Source: Pedobacter miscanthi (GTDB lineage Bacteria; Bacteroidota; Bacteroidia; Sphingobacteriales; Sphingobacteriaceae). Taken from it: a stretch of DNA of 64,000 bases. Shown one piece after another: positions 50,507 through 59,369 of the stretch (position 1 is its first letter; every line of letters starts with the position of its first letter). Location of the stretch: the NCBI RefSeq assembly GCF_003315595.1, contig NZ_QNQU01000030.1, forward strand, positions 1-64,000, written 5' to 3'. Made by a program: the position numbers and the translations under genes. The notes beneath the pieces are model-generated. The model had not been told where the DNA came from, did not search any database, and saw nothing but the letters and a program-made list of their open reading frames with translations.

Positions 50507-53425
50507 TTAAGGGGTCTTTTGACGGGCTATTTCGATCAGAAATTCATACAAATTTGTTTCCGGTTTGAGCTGTAACTTCTTTCTCAGGCGATAACGGCCT
50601 ACCTCAATGGCTTTAATGGTAACATTCATCAGCTGCGCCATCTCTTTTGAAGAAAGATTCATAGATAAATAGGCGCAGAATTTTAAATCGTTCTGACTTA
50701 AATCAGGATAAAGATCTTTTAGTTTATTAAAGAATTCGGTATTTACATGGTTAAAGTGTACACTCATGTGATCCAGTTCCTGATCTTTCTTTTCTACATC
50801 CCGGATCAGCCGGATTAAATGCCTGAAACTCGGCGAACTTTCGCTGATATCGTGGTTTTTGATTACCGTAGAAATGACTTCCTTAATCTTGGCCAGCACT
50901 TTTCCGCGTTGTACCAGATGCATGGTCATGGTAGAAAGCTCTTTGTTTTTATAGTTTACGTCTGCTTCGAGTTTCTCATTCTGCAAACGCACAATTTCCT
51001 TTTCGTTACGGTCGAGTTCCAGCTGATGCAGGTAACTCATCCGCTCCTGCTCTTTAATATGTTTACGTTTTTGCCACCTGATGATCAGCCTGATCAATAA
51101 AATTATAACCAACAGATAAACAATCTTCATCCATACCGTATTGTACCAGGCGGGTAAAACCACAAAACTGTAACTCACCATGGCCGATTCGTTGCCTACA
51201 TCTGTCCGTGCTTTTACATTAAAAGTATACTTCCCGGCAGGTAAGTTGGTGTAGTCTTTTTCACTTTTGGTACTCCATGCCGACCACTCGCGGTCGAAAC
51301 CAACCAGCTGATAGCTGAACTTGATATTTTTATCGTGTTCGAACAAGGTAGATGCATATTCGAAGTGAATAGAGTTTAAACTGTTTGTATACTCCGGCAG
51401 GCTCTGCTCACTCTGCTTATCCTCTATTACCCCTTTTTTCACAAAATAACCACCAAAAACTACACTGTCTTTTTTCCCGAATATCCTGATCATCCCCAGT
51501 ACCACATTTGGTTTGGTTATATTTTCGATATACTTTTCATAATTTACGTGATATGCCCCTTTATTGGCACCAATAAAGATATTTTTGCTATCAAATGCAT
51601 AAATTGATTCGAAACCACCAACTACCTTACCATCAAGCTCTGGCAGGTAATATATAGTGAAAGGATTTCCTCCGGCAGGTTTTTTAAAATCGATTACACC
51701 AACTTTTTTATTGGTTACAAACCAGATGTTTCCTTCGTTATCTTCTTTCATATACTGGATTGATACATCATTTAATGCATCTCCAAGTAATTTTAAGCGG
51801 ATAAACCTCTTTTTAGCGGCATCGAACTCATAAACCCCGTTAGTTGTAGCGATTACCACTCTATTTTTTATATGAAACACATAATTATAAAGTTTTGATG
51901 GCAAACCGTCCTTATCGGTGTACATGGTGGTGTGCAATATGCTTTTATGATCGGGCTTTAGCTCTATTTTATAAACCCCATGATAAGGGTGCGAAGCCCA
52001 GATATAATCCGGATTGTTGTTATCGGCTACAATAAAGCGCAAAGTTTCCCTCAATCCTTCAATTTTCCCTCCATTGGCAAAGGTTCCGCCATTATATACC
52101 AGTTTCTGCAAGCCCCAGTAAGTTCCGGCAATTACCTCGCTGCTGGGGTAAACATTATCAAGGCTTTGGTACATCCAGGTACCTGGTAAACTATAAAGCG
52201 GTTTGGCATTGTTATCCCGAACCAGATAAGTACCGTCCTCATGCGCCATCAATAACTGGTTATTAAATTCATCCAAACCCCACACCTGCCCTTTCGTATT
52301 TTTTACTTCTTCAAAATTAGCAGGGGCATAACTTAAATCGGGGTTGGTACTATTTAGGGTAGCTGTATATAAACCATTTGAGGTACCGATATAAATCGAT
52401 TGGTTAAACTTTCTAAAAGCATAACTGGTAATCTGTTTATTGCGGTCGGGGAAGATATTTTTTACGGCACTGTTTATCGCCACATAGGCAATTCCATCAT
52501 CCAAAGCCAGCCACATATTTTTATCCCGATCGAGCAAAATGCTTCTTACATTATTGTTCTGCAGGCCTTCCCGGTAATTGTATTTCTGCACCAGTTCGCC
52601 ATGCCTGTTCATAATATACACACCGCCAGATGTGGTACCAACGCCGTATAAATTTTTGTTAATCTGATTTACAAAATATACCCTATCGTTAAAAAAAACC
52701 GGATCGAGTTTGGTTTTTAATGGAACTAACTTATTATTAACCATTAAATAGAATCCGTGTTTTAAGGTAGAAACCAATAAAGTGTCGCCCCCATAAGGCA
52801 GCACAGCGGTAACAGAAAAACGCTTTAAAATGGTATCGGTGCAAAAAGGTTTCCACATATCGTGGTCGAATACCATTAATCCAACTAATTGGTTCTGCGA
52901 GAAAACCTTATTATTGGCCATACCCATAAATTGCCAGGTGGTACTTAACTTATAACTTTTTACCACACCATCTTTATAATGGAGAATGGCATTAACCGAC
53001 CTAAAGAATACTTCGTCGTTGATTACCGAGATATCCCACAGATCGGCCAGTTTGCGCAGGTTTTCGGGAATAAGATTTAATAAAGAAGTATACTTTAAAA
53101 TGCCGTGCTCATTTGGATAAAAATAGCCGAATTCATCCTGTCCGCCTACGTAAATCCTGTTTTTAGAGTCGATGCCGATAGAACGTACCGAAGTATAATT
53201 GGGCAAACGGTAAAGGTTCCAGTACCTGCCGTTAAAGGTGAGCAGGCCTTCGTTGTTCCCGAAATATAAAATCCCATGTTTATCCTGTTTAACCTCCCAG
53301 TTCTGGATGCCGGCATTATACTGCTCGTTATTGTAATTCACAATCTGCGGAATACCCAACAAATCCTGAGCAGAAGCCTGATAGCCGATAAAGAGGGATA
53401 AAACAATAAGCAGGACTTTGTACAT
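50507..53425 (-). CDS. One-component PUL regulator: propeller, Y_Y_Y, coiled coil and LuxR-type HTH
   Basis: A 972-residue membrane regulator. I start at MYKVLLIVLSL, giving a signal peptide ending in QASAQ. About 680 residues form periplasmic two-component-regulator propeller blades (LDRDKNMWLALDDGIAYV, EDNEGNIWFVTNKKVG). A Y_Y_Y domain follows (YQLVGFDREWSAWS, NLPAGKYTFNVKA), then one transmembrane helix, a coiled coil and a C-terminal helix-turn-helix (NLSSKEMAQLMNVTIKAIEVGRYRLRKKL). There is no kinase or receiver domain, so it is not a hybrid two-component protein. It should sense a glycan and switch on the downstream SusC operon. Confidence 0.92.
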   Translation of the reverse strand: MYKVLLIVLSLFIGYQASAQDLLGIPQIVNYNNEQYNAGIQNWEVKQDKHGILYFGNNEGLLTFNGRYWNLYRLPNYTSVRSIGIDSKNRIYVGGQDEFGYFYPNEHGILKYTSLLNLIPENLRKLADLWDISVINDEVFFRSVNAILHYKDGVVKSYKLSTTWQFMGMANNKVFSQNQLVGLMVFDHDMWKPFCTDTILKRFSVTAVLPYGGDTLLVSTLKHGFYLMVNNKLVPLKTKLDPVFFNDRVYFVNQINKNLYGVGTTSGGVYIMNRHGELVQKYNYREGLQNNNVRSILLDRDKNMWLALDDGIAYVAINSAVKNIFPDRNKQITSYAFRKFNQSIYIGTSNGLYTATLNSTNPDLSYAPANFEEVKNTKGQVWGLDEFNNQLLMAHEDGTYLVRDNNAKPLYSLPGTWMYQSLDNVYPSSEVIAGTYWGLQKLVYNGGTFANGGKIEGLRETLRFIVADNNNPDYIWASHPYHGVYKIELKPDHKSILHTTMYTDKDGLPSKLYNYVFHIKNRVVIATTNGVYEFDAAKKRFIRLKLLGDALNDVSIQYMKEDNEGNIWFVTNKKVGVIDFKKPAGGNPFTIYYLPELDGKVVGGFESIYAFDSKNIFIGANKGAYHVNYEKYIENITKPNVVLGMIRIFGKKDSVVFGGYFVKKGVIEDKQSEQSLPEYTNSLNSIHFEYASTLFEHDKNIKFSYQLVGFDREWSAWSTKSEKDYTNLPAGKYTFNVKARTDVGNESAMVSYSFVVLPAWYNTVWMKIVYLLVIILLIRLIIRWQKRKHIKEQERMSYLHQLELDRNEKEIVRLQNEKLEADVNYKNKELSTMTMHLVQRGKVLAKIKEVISTVIKNHDISESSPSFRHLIRLIRDVEKKDQELDHMSVHFNHVNTEFFNKLKDLYPDLSQNDLKFCAYLSMNLSSKEMAQLMNVTIKAIEVGRYRLRKKLQLKPETNLYEFLIEIARQKTP

Positions 53426-53572
53426 AAGGTTAGGGATGATTTGAACGCAATAATAAATATATAATTTTAATTCTGACAAACCTTGTTTGTTGGTTCATTG
53501 GTTCATTAGCCATTTGTTGATTGGTCATTAGTTCATTACAAACCGTCAATTGTAAGTTGTAAATTGGTTAAC

Positions 53573-54560
53573 GTTTCATCCCCCTGCATATTTTTTTAAG
53601 CTATTGCATGTTTCATCCCCCTGCCCCCTTCAAAGGGGGACGGACTTATGGCGCGGTGAATACTTATATTATCTTATATGTCTTATATGGTGAAATTTTT
53701 GGACTCTAGCTTAGTGTGCCCAGCTTTTCATCATCCTGCATATTTTTTAAGCTATTGCATGTTTCATCCCCCTGCCCCCTTCAAAGGGGGACGAACTTAT
53801 AGCGCGGTGAATACTGATATGATCTTATATGTCCTATATGGTGAAATTTTAGACTCTGGTGTAGTGTGCGCAGCTTTTCATCCCCCTGCATATTTTTTAA
53901 GCTATTGCATGTTTCATCCCCCTGCCCCCTTCGAAGGGGGACGGACTTATGGCGCGGTGAATACTGATATGATCTTATATGTCTTATATGGTTAATTTTT
54001 TGGACCCTGGTTTAGTGTGCGCAGCGTTTCATCACCCTGCATATTTTTTAAGCTATTGCATGTTTCATCCCCCTGCCCCCTTCAAAGGGGGACGGACTTA
54101 TGGCGCGGTGAATACTGATATGATCTTATATGTCTTATATGGTTAATTTTTTGGACCCTGGTTTAGCTTGCGCAGCTTTTCATCATCCTGCTTGTTTTTT
54201 AAGCTATTGCATGTTTCATCCCCCTGCACCCTTCAAAGGAGGGGGACGGACTTATGGCGCGGTGAATACTGATATGATCTTATATGTCTTATATGGTTAA
54301 TTTTTTGGACCCTGGTTTAGCTTGCGCAGCTTTTCATCATCCTGCTTGTTTTTTAAGCTATTGCATGTTTCATCCCCCTGCACCCTTCAAAGGAGGGGGA
54401 CGGACTTATGGCGCGGTGAATACTGATATGATCTTATATGTTTTATATGGTGAAATTTTTGGACCCTGGTTTAGTGTGTGCAGCTTTTCATCACCTTGCA
54501 TATTTTTTAAGCTATTGCATGTTTCATCCCCCTGCCCACCTTCAAAGGGGGACGACGTAA
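53573..54560. repeat. Seven-copy tandem array of a 150-154 bp unit
   Basis: The marker GCATGTTTCATCC begins at 53606, 53757, 53907, 54058, 54209, 54363 and 54517, giving unit lengths of 151, 150, 151, 151, 154 and 154. Each unit contains CCCCCTTCAAAGGGGGACGG (palindromic core), GGCGCGGTGAATACTGATATG, ATCTTATATGTCTTATATGG and a tail with TTTTTTAAGCTATT. Copies five and six share a GAGG insertion in the core. ORFs across the array only reflect the repeat. It separates the regulator gene from the SGNH gene. Upstream of it (53480-53570) are repeats of GGTTCATTGG words. Confidence 0.9.
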
Positions 54561-54561
54561 T

Positions 54562-55221
54562 CTATTTCACTAAATGTGGCTCAACCGCTTTTCGCCAAAT
54601 GGCGTAACCTTTGGCATTCATGTGCAGCATATCTTCTACAAAAAGCTCGGGCCTAAGTTTGCCTTCTTTAGTTAACATTAAGGAATACACATCAACAAAA
54701 GTGGTATTGGCTTCGCCAGCCAAAAACTTTTTAATCAATGCGTTAGAAGCCACTGCTTTCTCCTTAAATTTATCCCTGCTTGGGCTTGGTTTAATCGAAA
54801 TATAAACAATGGGTACCGTTGGTAATTTTGCCCTGATGGCGTGGTATAAATTAATGGTGCGGTTTAATACCGTATCGGGCGTTACCGCATCATTCGGCAA
54901 ATCGTTTTCGCCAACATATAGCACCAGTTGTTTCGGCTGGTAAGGAAAAACCACATCATTTAAATAATAGGTAATATCGTTAATTACCGCACCGCCAATA
55001 CCACGGTTTAAAGCATTATATTTAGCGAAAATCTGCGTGCAATCATCCCATTTTCGGATAGAAGAGCTTCCTACAAACAACACCGGATGAACAGGTGGCT
55101 TATACATCTGATCGTACTTCTTGATGGTTTGCACATCATCCCAGAAATTGGGTTTCTTTTGCGCAAATGTACTTACCGTTAAAAAAGAGAGCAGGGAAAA
55201 AATTAGGAATGACTTTTTCAT
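54562..55221 (-). CDS. Exported SGNH/GDSL hydrolase
   Basis: A 219-residue secreted esterase-type enzyme. I start at MKKSFLIFSL, with a leader ending FAQ; eight upstream codons are in the hydrophilic start of the gap. SGNH blocks are complete: block I FVGSSSIRKW with Ser near 53, the oxyanion Gly in RGIGG, the Asn in VGENDLPND and the Asp and His in EDMLHMNAKGY near the C terminus. These enzymes deacylate lipids or acetylated sugars. It could remove acetyl groups from the polymer handled by the neighbouring locus, though a tandem array separates the two. Confidence 0.92.
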   Translation of the reverse strand: MKKSFLIFSLLSFLTVSTFAQKKPNFWDDVQTIKKYDQMYKPPVHPVLFVGSSSIRKWDDCTQIFAKYNALNRGIGGAVINDITYYLNDVVFPYQPKQLVLYVGENDLPNDAVTPDTVLNRTINLYHAIRAKLPTVPIVYISIKPSPSRDKFKEKAVASNALIKKFLAGEANTTFVDVYSLMLTKEGKLRPELFVEDMLHMNAKGYAIWRKAVEPHLVK

Positions 55222-55311
55222 GTGAATAACTATTAAAGCGCACAAGATAAGAATAACCGCTGAAAAGGTTAACTGTATAAATCGGTTAACTGGTTAATTG
55301 TTACAAGCTTT

Positions 55312-55438
55312 TGCAGCTTCCATCCCCCTAGCCTAATTGCATCCCCCTGCCCCCTTTAAAGGGGGACGAGGTAATTGCAGGAATTTTTGAGTTGTCAACT
55401 TTAAATAGGCGCAATACACAGAAGTTGACAACTCTAGA
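55312..55438 (+). repeat. Direct repeat DR1, left copy, with 13-bp hairpin
   Basis: This stretch runs from GCAGCTTCCATCCCCCTAG to ACAACTCTAGA and recurs almost unchanged at 56288-56411. It has the CCCCCTTTAAAGGGGGACGAG core, TAATTGCAGGA, and a hairpin GAGTTGTCAACTT (55389-55401) with AAGTTGACAACTC (55422-55434). The pair flanks the TPR lipoprotein gene. The rest of the gap (55222-55545) is AT-rich. Confidence 0.85.
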
Positions 55439-55490
55439 GCAAGTAGTCACTTTTCCTTTCCGCACAAATAATTTACAAAACTACCTACAA

Positions 55491-55508
55491 AAACTAATAT
55501 ATTAGTTT
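55491..55508. promoter_or_regulatory. Perfect 18-base palindrome before the TPR lipoprotein gene
   Basis: AAACTAATATATTAGTTT is perfectly symmetric and ends 37 bases ahead of the ATG of the lipoprotein gene. Its position and symmetry suggest an operator or an AT-rich promoter element. No regulator is assigned. Confidence 0.35.
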
Positions 55509-55545
55509 ATATATTTAAACAACCGAATATTTAAATTAACATCCC

Positions 55546-56229
55546 ATGCAAAATTACACCTCAGCCCTAAGCTTAACCAGAAAAAGCTGTTTTATTCTTT
55601 TAATTGCCGCAGGCGTTTTATGCAGCTGCAAACAGAATGACAAACCAGAGGATTACCAACCAAAAAAAAGTGCCCTTACCGCAAATAATGACGGTGTTAA
55701 AATATTTATGAAGGTATTTGGAAGGGAATATTCTGAGGATTCTCTGGCAACCGCAGTTAACCTGTATAAAAAAGCCCTTAAAGAAGATCCCGGATACCGA
55801 TTGGCATTCCGTAATCTTTTAGACTGCTATAATTACATGAACAGGTACAACGAATCTGTTGCGTTATGTTCTGCATGGCTAAAGAAAAACCCCAACGATG
55901 TAGATGCCCAATATCAAAGGGCAATGCTTTACGATATGCTGGGGAAAAGCGAATTGGCGCAGCCGGGTTATAAAGCAGTAAGCGATGAAATTGAAAATCA
56001 GAAACTGCCAAAAATAGATAGCACATTAACACGTTTGCAAATAGAGGAAATTTTAAACAATGCAGGTGTTTTATACATTGCAACACATGATAATACAAAA
56101 GCCCTGGACGTTTTGAGCGAACTTAAAGCTACTTTCCCTGATAATACACTGATAGAAAGTGTTTACAACAGGACATTAAAAAACGACCGGCTCAAGAGGG
56201 TAAAGGAACTGCTGCATTACAAGGGGTAG
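55546..56229 (+). CDS. TPR-containing lipoprotein flanked by direct repeats
   Basis: A 227-residue lipoprotein. The leader has a lipobox at Cys28 (LCSC). Residues about 60-220 contain degenerate TPR helices: AVNLYKKALKEDPGYRLAFR, ESVALCSAWLKKNPNDVDAQ, AQYQRAMLYDMLGKSE and LYIATHDNTKALDVLSELK. TPR lipoproteins mediate protein contacts in the envelope, but no partner is evident. It is the only plus-strand gene in this part and lies between two near-identical repeats (55312-55438 and 56288-56411), which suggests a mobile or amplifiable single-gene segment. Confidence 0.8.
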   Translation: MQNYTSALSLTRKSCFILLIAAGVLCSCKQNDKPEDYQPKKSALTANNDGVKIFMKVFGREYSEDSLATAVNLYKKALKEDPGYRLAFRNLLDCYNYMNRYNESVALCSAWLKKNPNDVDAQYQRAMLYDMLGKSELAQPGYKAVSDEIENQKLPKIDSTLTRLQIEEILNNAGVLYIATHDNTKALDVLSELKATFPDNTLIESVYNRTLKNDRLKRVKELLHYKG

Positions 56230-56239
56230 GATTTGAGGT

Positions 56240-56411
56240 GGTTAATTAAGTTGCTATTGTTCGATTGCTGAACCGTTTGGATCTCTCGCAGCTGCCATCC
56301 CCATGCCTAATTACATCCCCCTGCCCCCTTTAAAGGGGGACGAGTAATTGCAGGAGTGGCTGAGTTGTCAACTTTAAATAGGCGTATAGCACAGAAGTTG
56401 ACAACTCTAGA
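56240..56411 (+). repeat. Direct repeat DR1, right copy, with added upstream segment
   Basis: From 56288 to 56411 the sequence matches 55312-55438, including the hairpin GAGTTGTCAACTT (56362-56374) and AAGTTGACAACTC (56395-56407). Upstream, 56240-56287 (GGTTAATTAAGTTGCTATTGTTCGATTGCTGAAC) matches 56431-56478, so this copy is also part of a second, local duplication. Confidence 0.85.
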
Positions 56412-56430
56412 AAAGTACTTCGCTAGTGGA

Positions 56431-56536
56431 AGGGTTAGCTGAATTACTATTGTTCGATTGCTGAATTGTTTGGAATTCCCGCAGCTTTCATCCCTTTTGC
56501 CAAATTGCATCCCCCTGCCCCCTTCAAAGGGGGACG
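56431..56536 (+). repeat. Third, truncated DR1-related copy
   Basis: It repeats the order of 56240-56345: GGTTAGCTGAATTACTATTGTTCGATTGCTGAATT, GCAGCTTTCATCCC, CAAATTGCATCCCCCTGCCCCC and AAAGGGGGACGAG, then breaks off before the hairpin. It ends 20 bases before the stop codon of the converging FUSC gene. Confidence 0.75.
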
Positions 56537-56556
56537 AGCTATCGCGAGGAAAAAAA

Positions 56557-58635
56557 CTACCCTCCAAAAGCTGCATTAAACCTGCTAAACGCTACAGATA
56601 AAACCTCAATATGTGCCAGTTTCTGTTTGGTAGAATGGTCGCTCTCAGGGTCTATTTCATCGGGTTGCCCAATGTTCCCGTTTGGAGAAACAGCTGCACC
56701 GCTCAGGTTATTTAGAATCTGCTTTACCACCAATGGATCGGCCTGTTCGGGTGTATGGTTTAGCGAAAGGTAAATAGAAGTGATAATCGCATTGATCTGG
56801 TAAATGGTTGATTGCACACCATAAAGCGCATTAAAATCGAGGTGTTTGCGCACAGGCTCCTGACTGGCCGATTCGATAGCTTCGCTCAGTGCCGATAAAC
56901 TCAGGTTCGCATTTTTCCGCGCCATGCGTGAAATGTTTTCGCCCAGGTTTTCTTTCCGCTCAATGGCTACCTGTAAATACTGCAAACTATCTTGCGTGGC
57001 CTTGTTTATTTTCGCCTTTAGCTGCCGGCTGTCCCAAATAGGGAAAAGGTAAGTTGCAAAAATCGCAATTACACAGCCCAGCAGGGTAAACAAAATGCGG
57101 TCGTGCACAATGTGATCGAAATGCCCCTGATAACTGCCCAAAGTTAAAATTACCGCAGGGGTAATAAACAACACGCTGATGGTATAATTTAAACGGTTAA
57201 AGGCGTAGAAACCAAGCAGGAAAACCGCTGAAAAGGAAAGTAATACCGCCGGACTCTTTATAAAATAAACCATCACCAAACCAACTACCACACCACCCAG
57301 GCTACCCTTTAAACGTTGCAGGTTTCGTTTCCAGGTGATTGAAAACTTCGGTCGCGCTACAATTACCAGCGTTAAAAAAAGCCAGTAGCTGTACTTACTC
57401 GGTTCGAGCTGCCAGATCAATAAAAAACCGAACAGAAAGCATATAGCCAGCCGCAGCGAAAACCTGAATATGGGCGATTTCAAGGTAAGGTGTTCTTTAA
57501 TGGATAAACGGTCGCCGGTGATAAATAAAGGATAAGAAATCGGGCCGCTCAGTTCTTGCAGGTGTTTCTCGGGGGTACGCTCGTTGCCCCTGATCATTTC
57601 GATAATGCGCACGATATCGTTCATGTTCGAAACCACTTTCAATACAATTTTACGCTGGGTTTCGTTCAGGCGTTCCATTTCCTGCAGCAGCATTACCCGT
57701 TTCTGGTGGTATTCCATATTCGTAGCTACCTCGCCCTTATAAGTTTTTGCCGAGCGTACGTGCCTGCCCAGTTCTTCGAGCTCTTTGGCCAGTAGCTCTA
57801 TCAGTGTGGCAATCAGTTTTAAACTGGTGCCTGTGGCCAGGGTTTTGCGCACCAGAGCATAATCGTAATGTACGGCATTTAACTGTTCGTATAAATCGAT
57901 CAGTAACCTCGCCCGCTCCAACAACAGTTGCCCTTTGGGGTTATTGGGGTTCATGGCGTACTTATCGGTAAGCAACAGGTTGCGGATTAGCTCGTGTTTC
58001 TGGTTAACTTTAATGTGCAGCTTAATGGCTTCTTTCTGTTGCAAATCGAGCGGAACATCTACATCGTAATTTTTAGCCTTGGCATTTAAAAAGGTGGCAC
58101 TGCTCATTAAACACTCAAAAATGGCATGGTGCAGCGAACGGTAAGGCCTGATGAGGATCTGAATTAAACTGATTACATAATACCAAACGCCACCCACCAA
58201 TATATAACTGCTAAAATACAAGGGCCTTGCTGGGTGCAACCCCATTACAAAGGTGCACACAATAAGCGCCATGGTACCAATAAGGGATAACTTTTGCCCA
58301 TACACGGCAAACATAGAGCAACTAAAAGCAGCAATAACCACAATTACCGCAGTAAGGTATGGGCTGTAAAGCATTGATGACACTACCAGGGTAGCGCAGA
58401 AAAACACAATAATGCTTGATAAGGCAGTCTTTAATTTGTTTAACCGGTTATCGGGCAAATCGGTTAAGCTGATTAACAAAGCACCCACGCCTATTCCTTT
58501 GGCAGCTTCGGGATTGCCTAAGTAGAAAAATAAAATAATGGGCAATACCACGGTAATGGTGGTGCGCAGGGCATCAGAAAAGTACTCGCCTAAAAAGAAA
58601 TATGTAATGGTAGAGCCGATGCTGTTTTTGCCCAT
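56557..58635 (-). CDS. FUSC/YccS-type inner-membrane protein
   Basis: A 692-residue membrane protein with two sets of about five transmembrane helices (residues 20-165 and about 395-520), each followed by a cytosolic helical region. This is the layout of FUSC/YccS-YhfK proteins, related to aromatic-acid exporters and aluminium-activated malate channels. Blocks such as LLERARLLIDLYEQLNAVHYDY and PKFSITWKRNLQRLKGSLGG support the family. A possible efflux role is not tied to any neighbour. Its 5' side opens into a 734-base repeat-rich gap. Confidence 0.85.
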   Translation of the reverse strand: MGKNSIGSTITYFFLGEYFSDALRTTITVVLPIILFFYLGNPEAAKGIGVGALLISLTDLPDNRLNKLKTALSSIIVFFCATLVVSSMLYSPYLTAVIVVIAAFSCSMFAVYGQKLSLIGTMALIVCTFVMGLHPARPLYFSSYILVGGVWYYVISLIQILIRPYRSLHHAIFECLMSSATFLNAKAKNYDVDVPLDLQQKEAIKLHIKVNQKHELIRNLLLTDKYAMNPNNPKGQLLLERARLLIDLYEQLNAVHYDYALVRKTLATGTSLKLIATLIELLAKELEELGRHVRSAKTYKGEVATNMEYHQKRVMLLQEMERLNETQRKIVLKVVSNMNDIVRIIEMIRGNERTPEKHLQELSGPISYPLFITGDRLSIKEHLTLKSPIFRFSLRLAICFLFGFLLIWQLEPSKYSYWLFLTLVIVARPKFSITWKRNLQRLKGSLGGVVVGLVMVYFIKSPAVLLSFSAVFLLGFYAFNRLNYTISVLFITPAVILTLGSYQGHFDHIVHDRILFTLLGCVIAIFATYLFPIWDSRQLKAKINKATQDSLQYLQVAIERKENLGENISRMARKNANLSLSALSEAIESASQEPVRKHLDFNALYGVQSTIYQINAIITSIYLSLNHTPEQADPLVVKQILNNLSGAAVSPNGNIGQPDEIDPESDHSTKQKLAHIEVLSVAFSRFNAAFGG

Positions 58636-58864
58636 GTATAATGCGATGAATAAACCTTAGTTAGAAAGGGGCAAAGGTAATAAATATAATGCATGCATAT
58701 TAAATAGCTGCAAAATACAAGATACCGATTCGTTCTTTGGACTTTAGTAAAAAATTATCCGTCCGAGATTTAATCTTAGATGTCGTCACTCCAACACACT
58801 GGCCCTGCCCTCCCGTTCGCAACGACTGTACAAATGTATTAACGTAAAATGGCGAGCTGTAAAA

Positions 58865-58963
58865 CTTATATGTGCCTTATATTTCTTATATGGTTAATAT
58901 TTTAGGTTAATTACAATGCCACATTTTTTTTGACCATATAAGGCATTTAAGAAAATATAAGCT
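58865..58963. repeat. Imperfect inverted repeat of CTTATATG words
   Basis: CTTATATGTGCCTTATATTTCTTATATGG (58865-58893) is roughly the inverse of CCATATAAGGCATTTAAGAAAATATAAG (58934-58961). The same ATGTCTTATATGG word is part of each unit in the 53.6-54.5 kb array. The gap 58636-58864 also holds a degraded repeat fragment (GTTCGCAACGACTG near 58820) and no gene. Confidence 0.6.
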
Positions 58964-58973
58964 CAGGTTGCAT

Positions 58974-59120
58974 AAAAGATTGCTTCACTCCCCATCACTG
59001 GCCCACCCTTCGGTTCGCAATGACGAAGTGGGGGGGTAACATTAACAGTCTTATATCTAACGGTCGTCATCTCGACTGAAGCATAGCGAAACGGAGAGAT
59101 CTGCCTCGAGATAGATTTCC
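58974..59120 (+). repeat. Direct repeat DR2, left copy
   Basis: The stretch runs AAAAGATTGCTTCAC, CCTTCGGTTCGCAATGACG, AAGTGGGGGGG, TAACATTAACAG, CTAACGGTCGTCATCTCGAC, AAACGGAGAGATCTGC and CGAGATAGATTTCC. It recurs nearly unchanged, after the first 30 bases, at 59954-60102. Together the two copies enclose 59121-59953, which contains the immunity-like gene. Confidence 0.85.
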
Positions 59121-59189
59121 ACTCTAGACAATCTGCCATAAGAACATAAATGCAGTAATCTGTTATATTTGGATTGTCTTTAACCATAA

Positions 59190-59351
59190 CGTTTATGTCT
59201 GGCAAAAAAATGCTCATTCCTGGTTTACCCAGATACCGAAAAACGCACTGTTAACGGTAAGATAACCAAGGTTACAAAAAAAGGTTACACTATCCGTGCT
59301 AGCGCCAACTTTAATAATAATGTGATAGTGGGCGAAGTGATAAAGATTTAA
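59190..59351 (+). pseudogene. Headless ORF remnant before the immunity-like gene
   Basis: An open frame of 53 codons ends TIRASANFNNNVIVGEVIKI and stop, 18 bases ahead of the next ATG. It has no ATG in frame, and a stop codon precedes it directly. The text VYPDTEKRTVNGKITKV and KKGYTIRASANF reads as a normal protein C terminus. It looks like the tail of a deleted larger gene, possibly the toxin or effector that the next gene protected against. Family not recognised. Confidence 0.5.
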
Positions 59352-59369
59352 GTAAACCAAGACAGAGAA

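Noticed and set aside
50507..53425. Hybrid two-component system (HTCS) regulator
   Set aside because: The propeller and Y_Y_Y parts fit, but no histidine kinase or receiver domain is present; the C terminus is a LuxR-type helix-turn-helix.
53678..54607. Two plus-strand ORFs (105 and 107 codons) reading HPPAPFKGG repeatedly
   Set aside because: They translate the 150-bp array only. Unit lengths of 151 and 154 break the frame, and there is no leader, motif or upstream signal. They are artefacts of the repeat.
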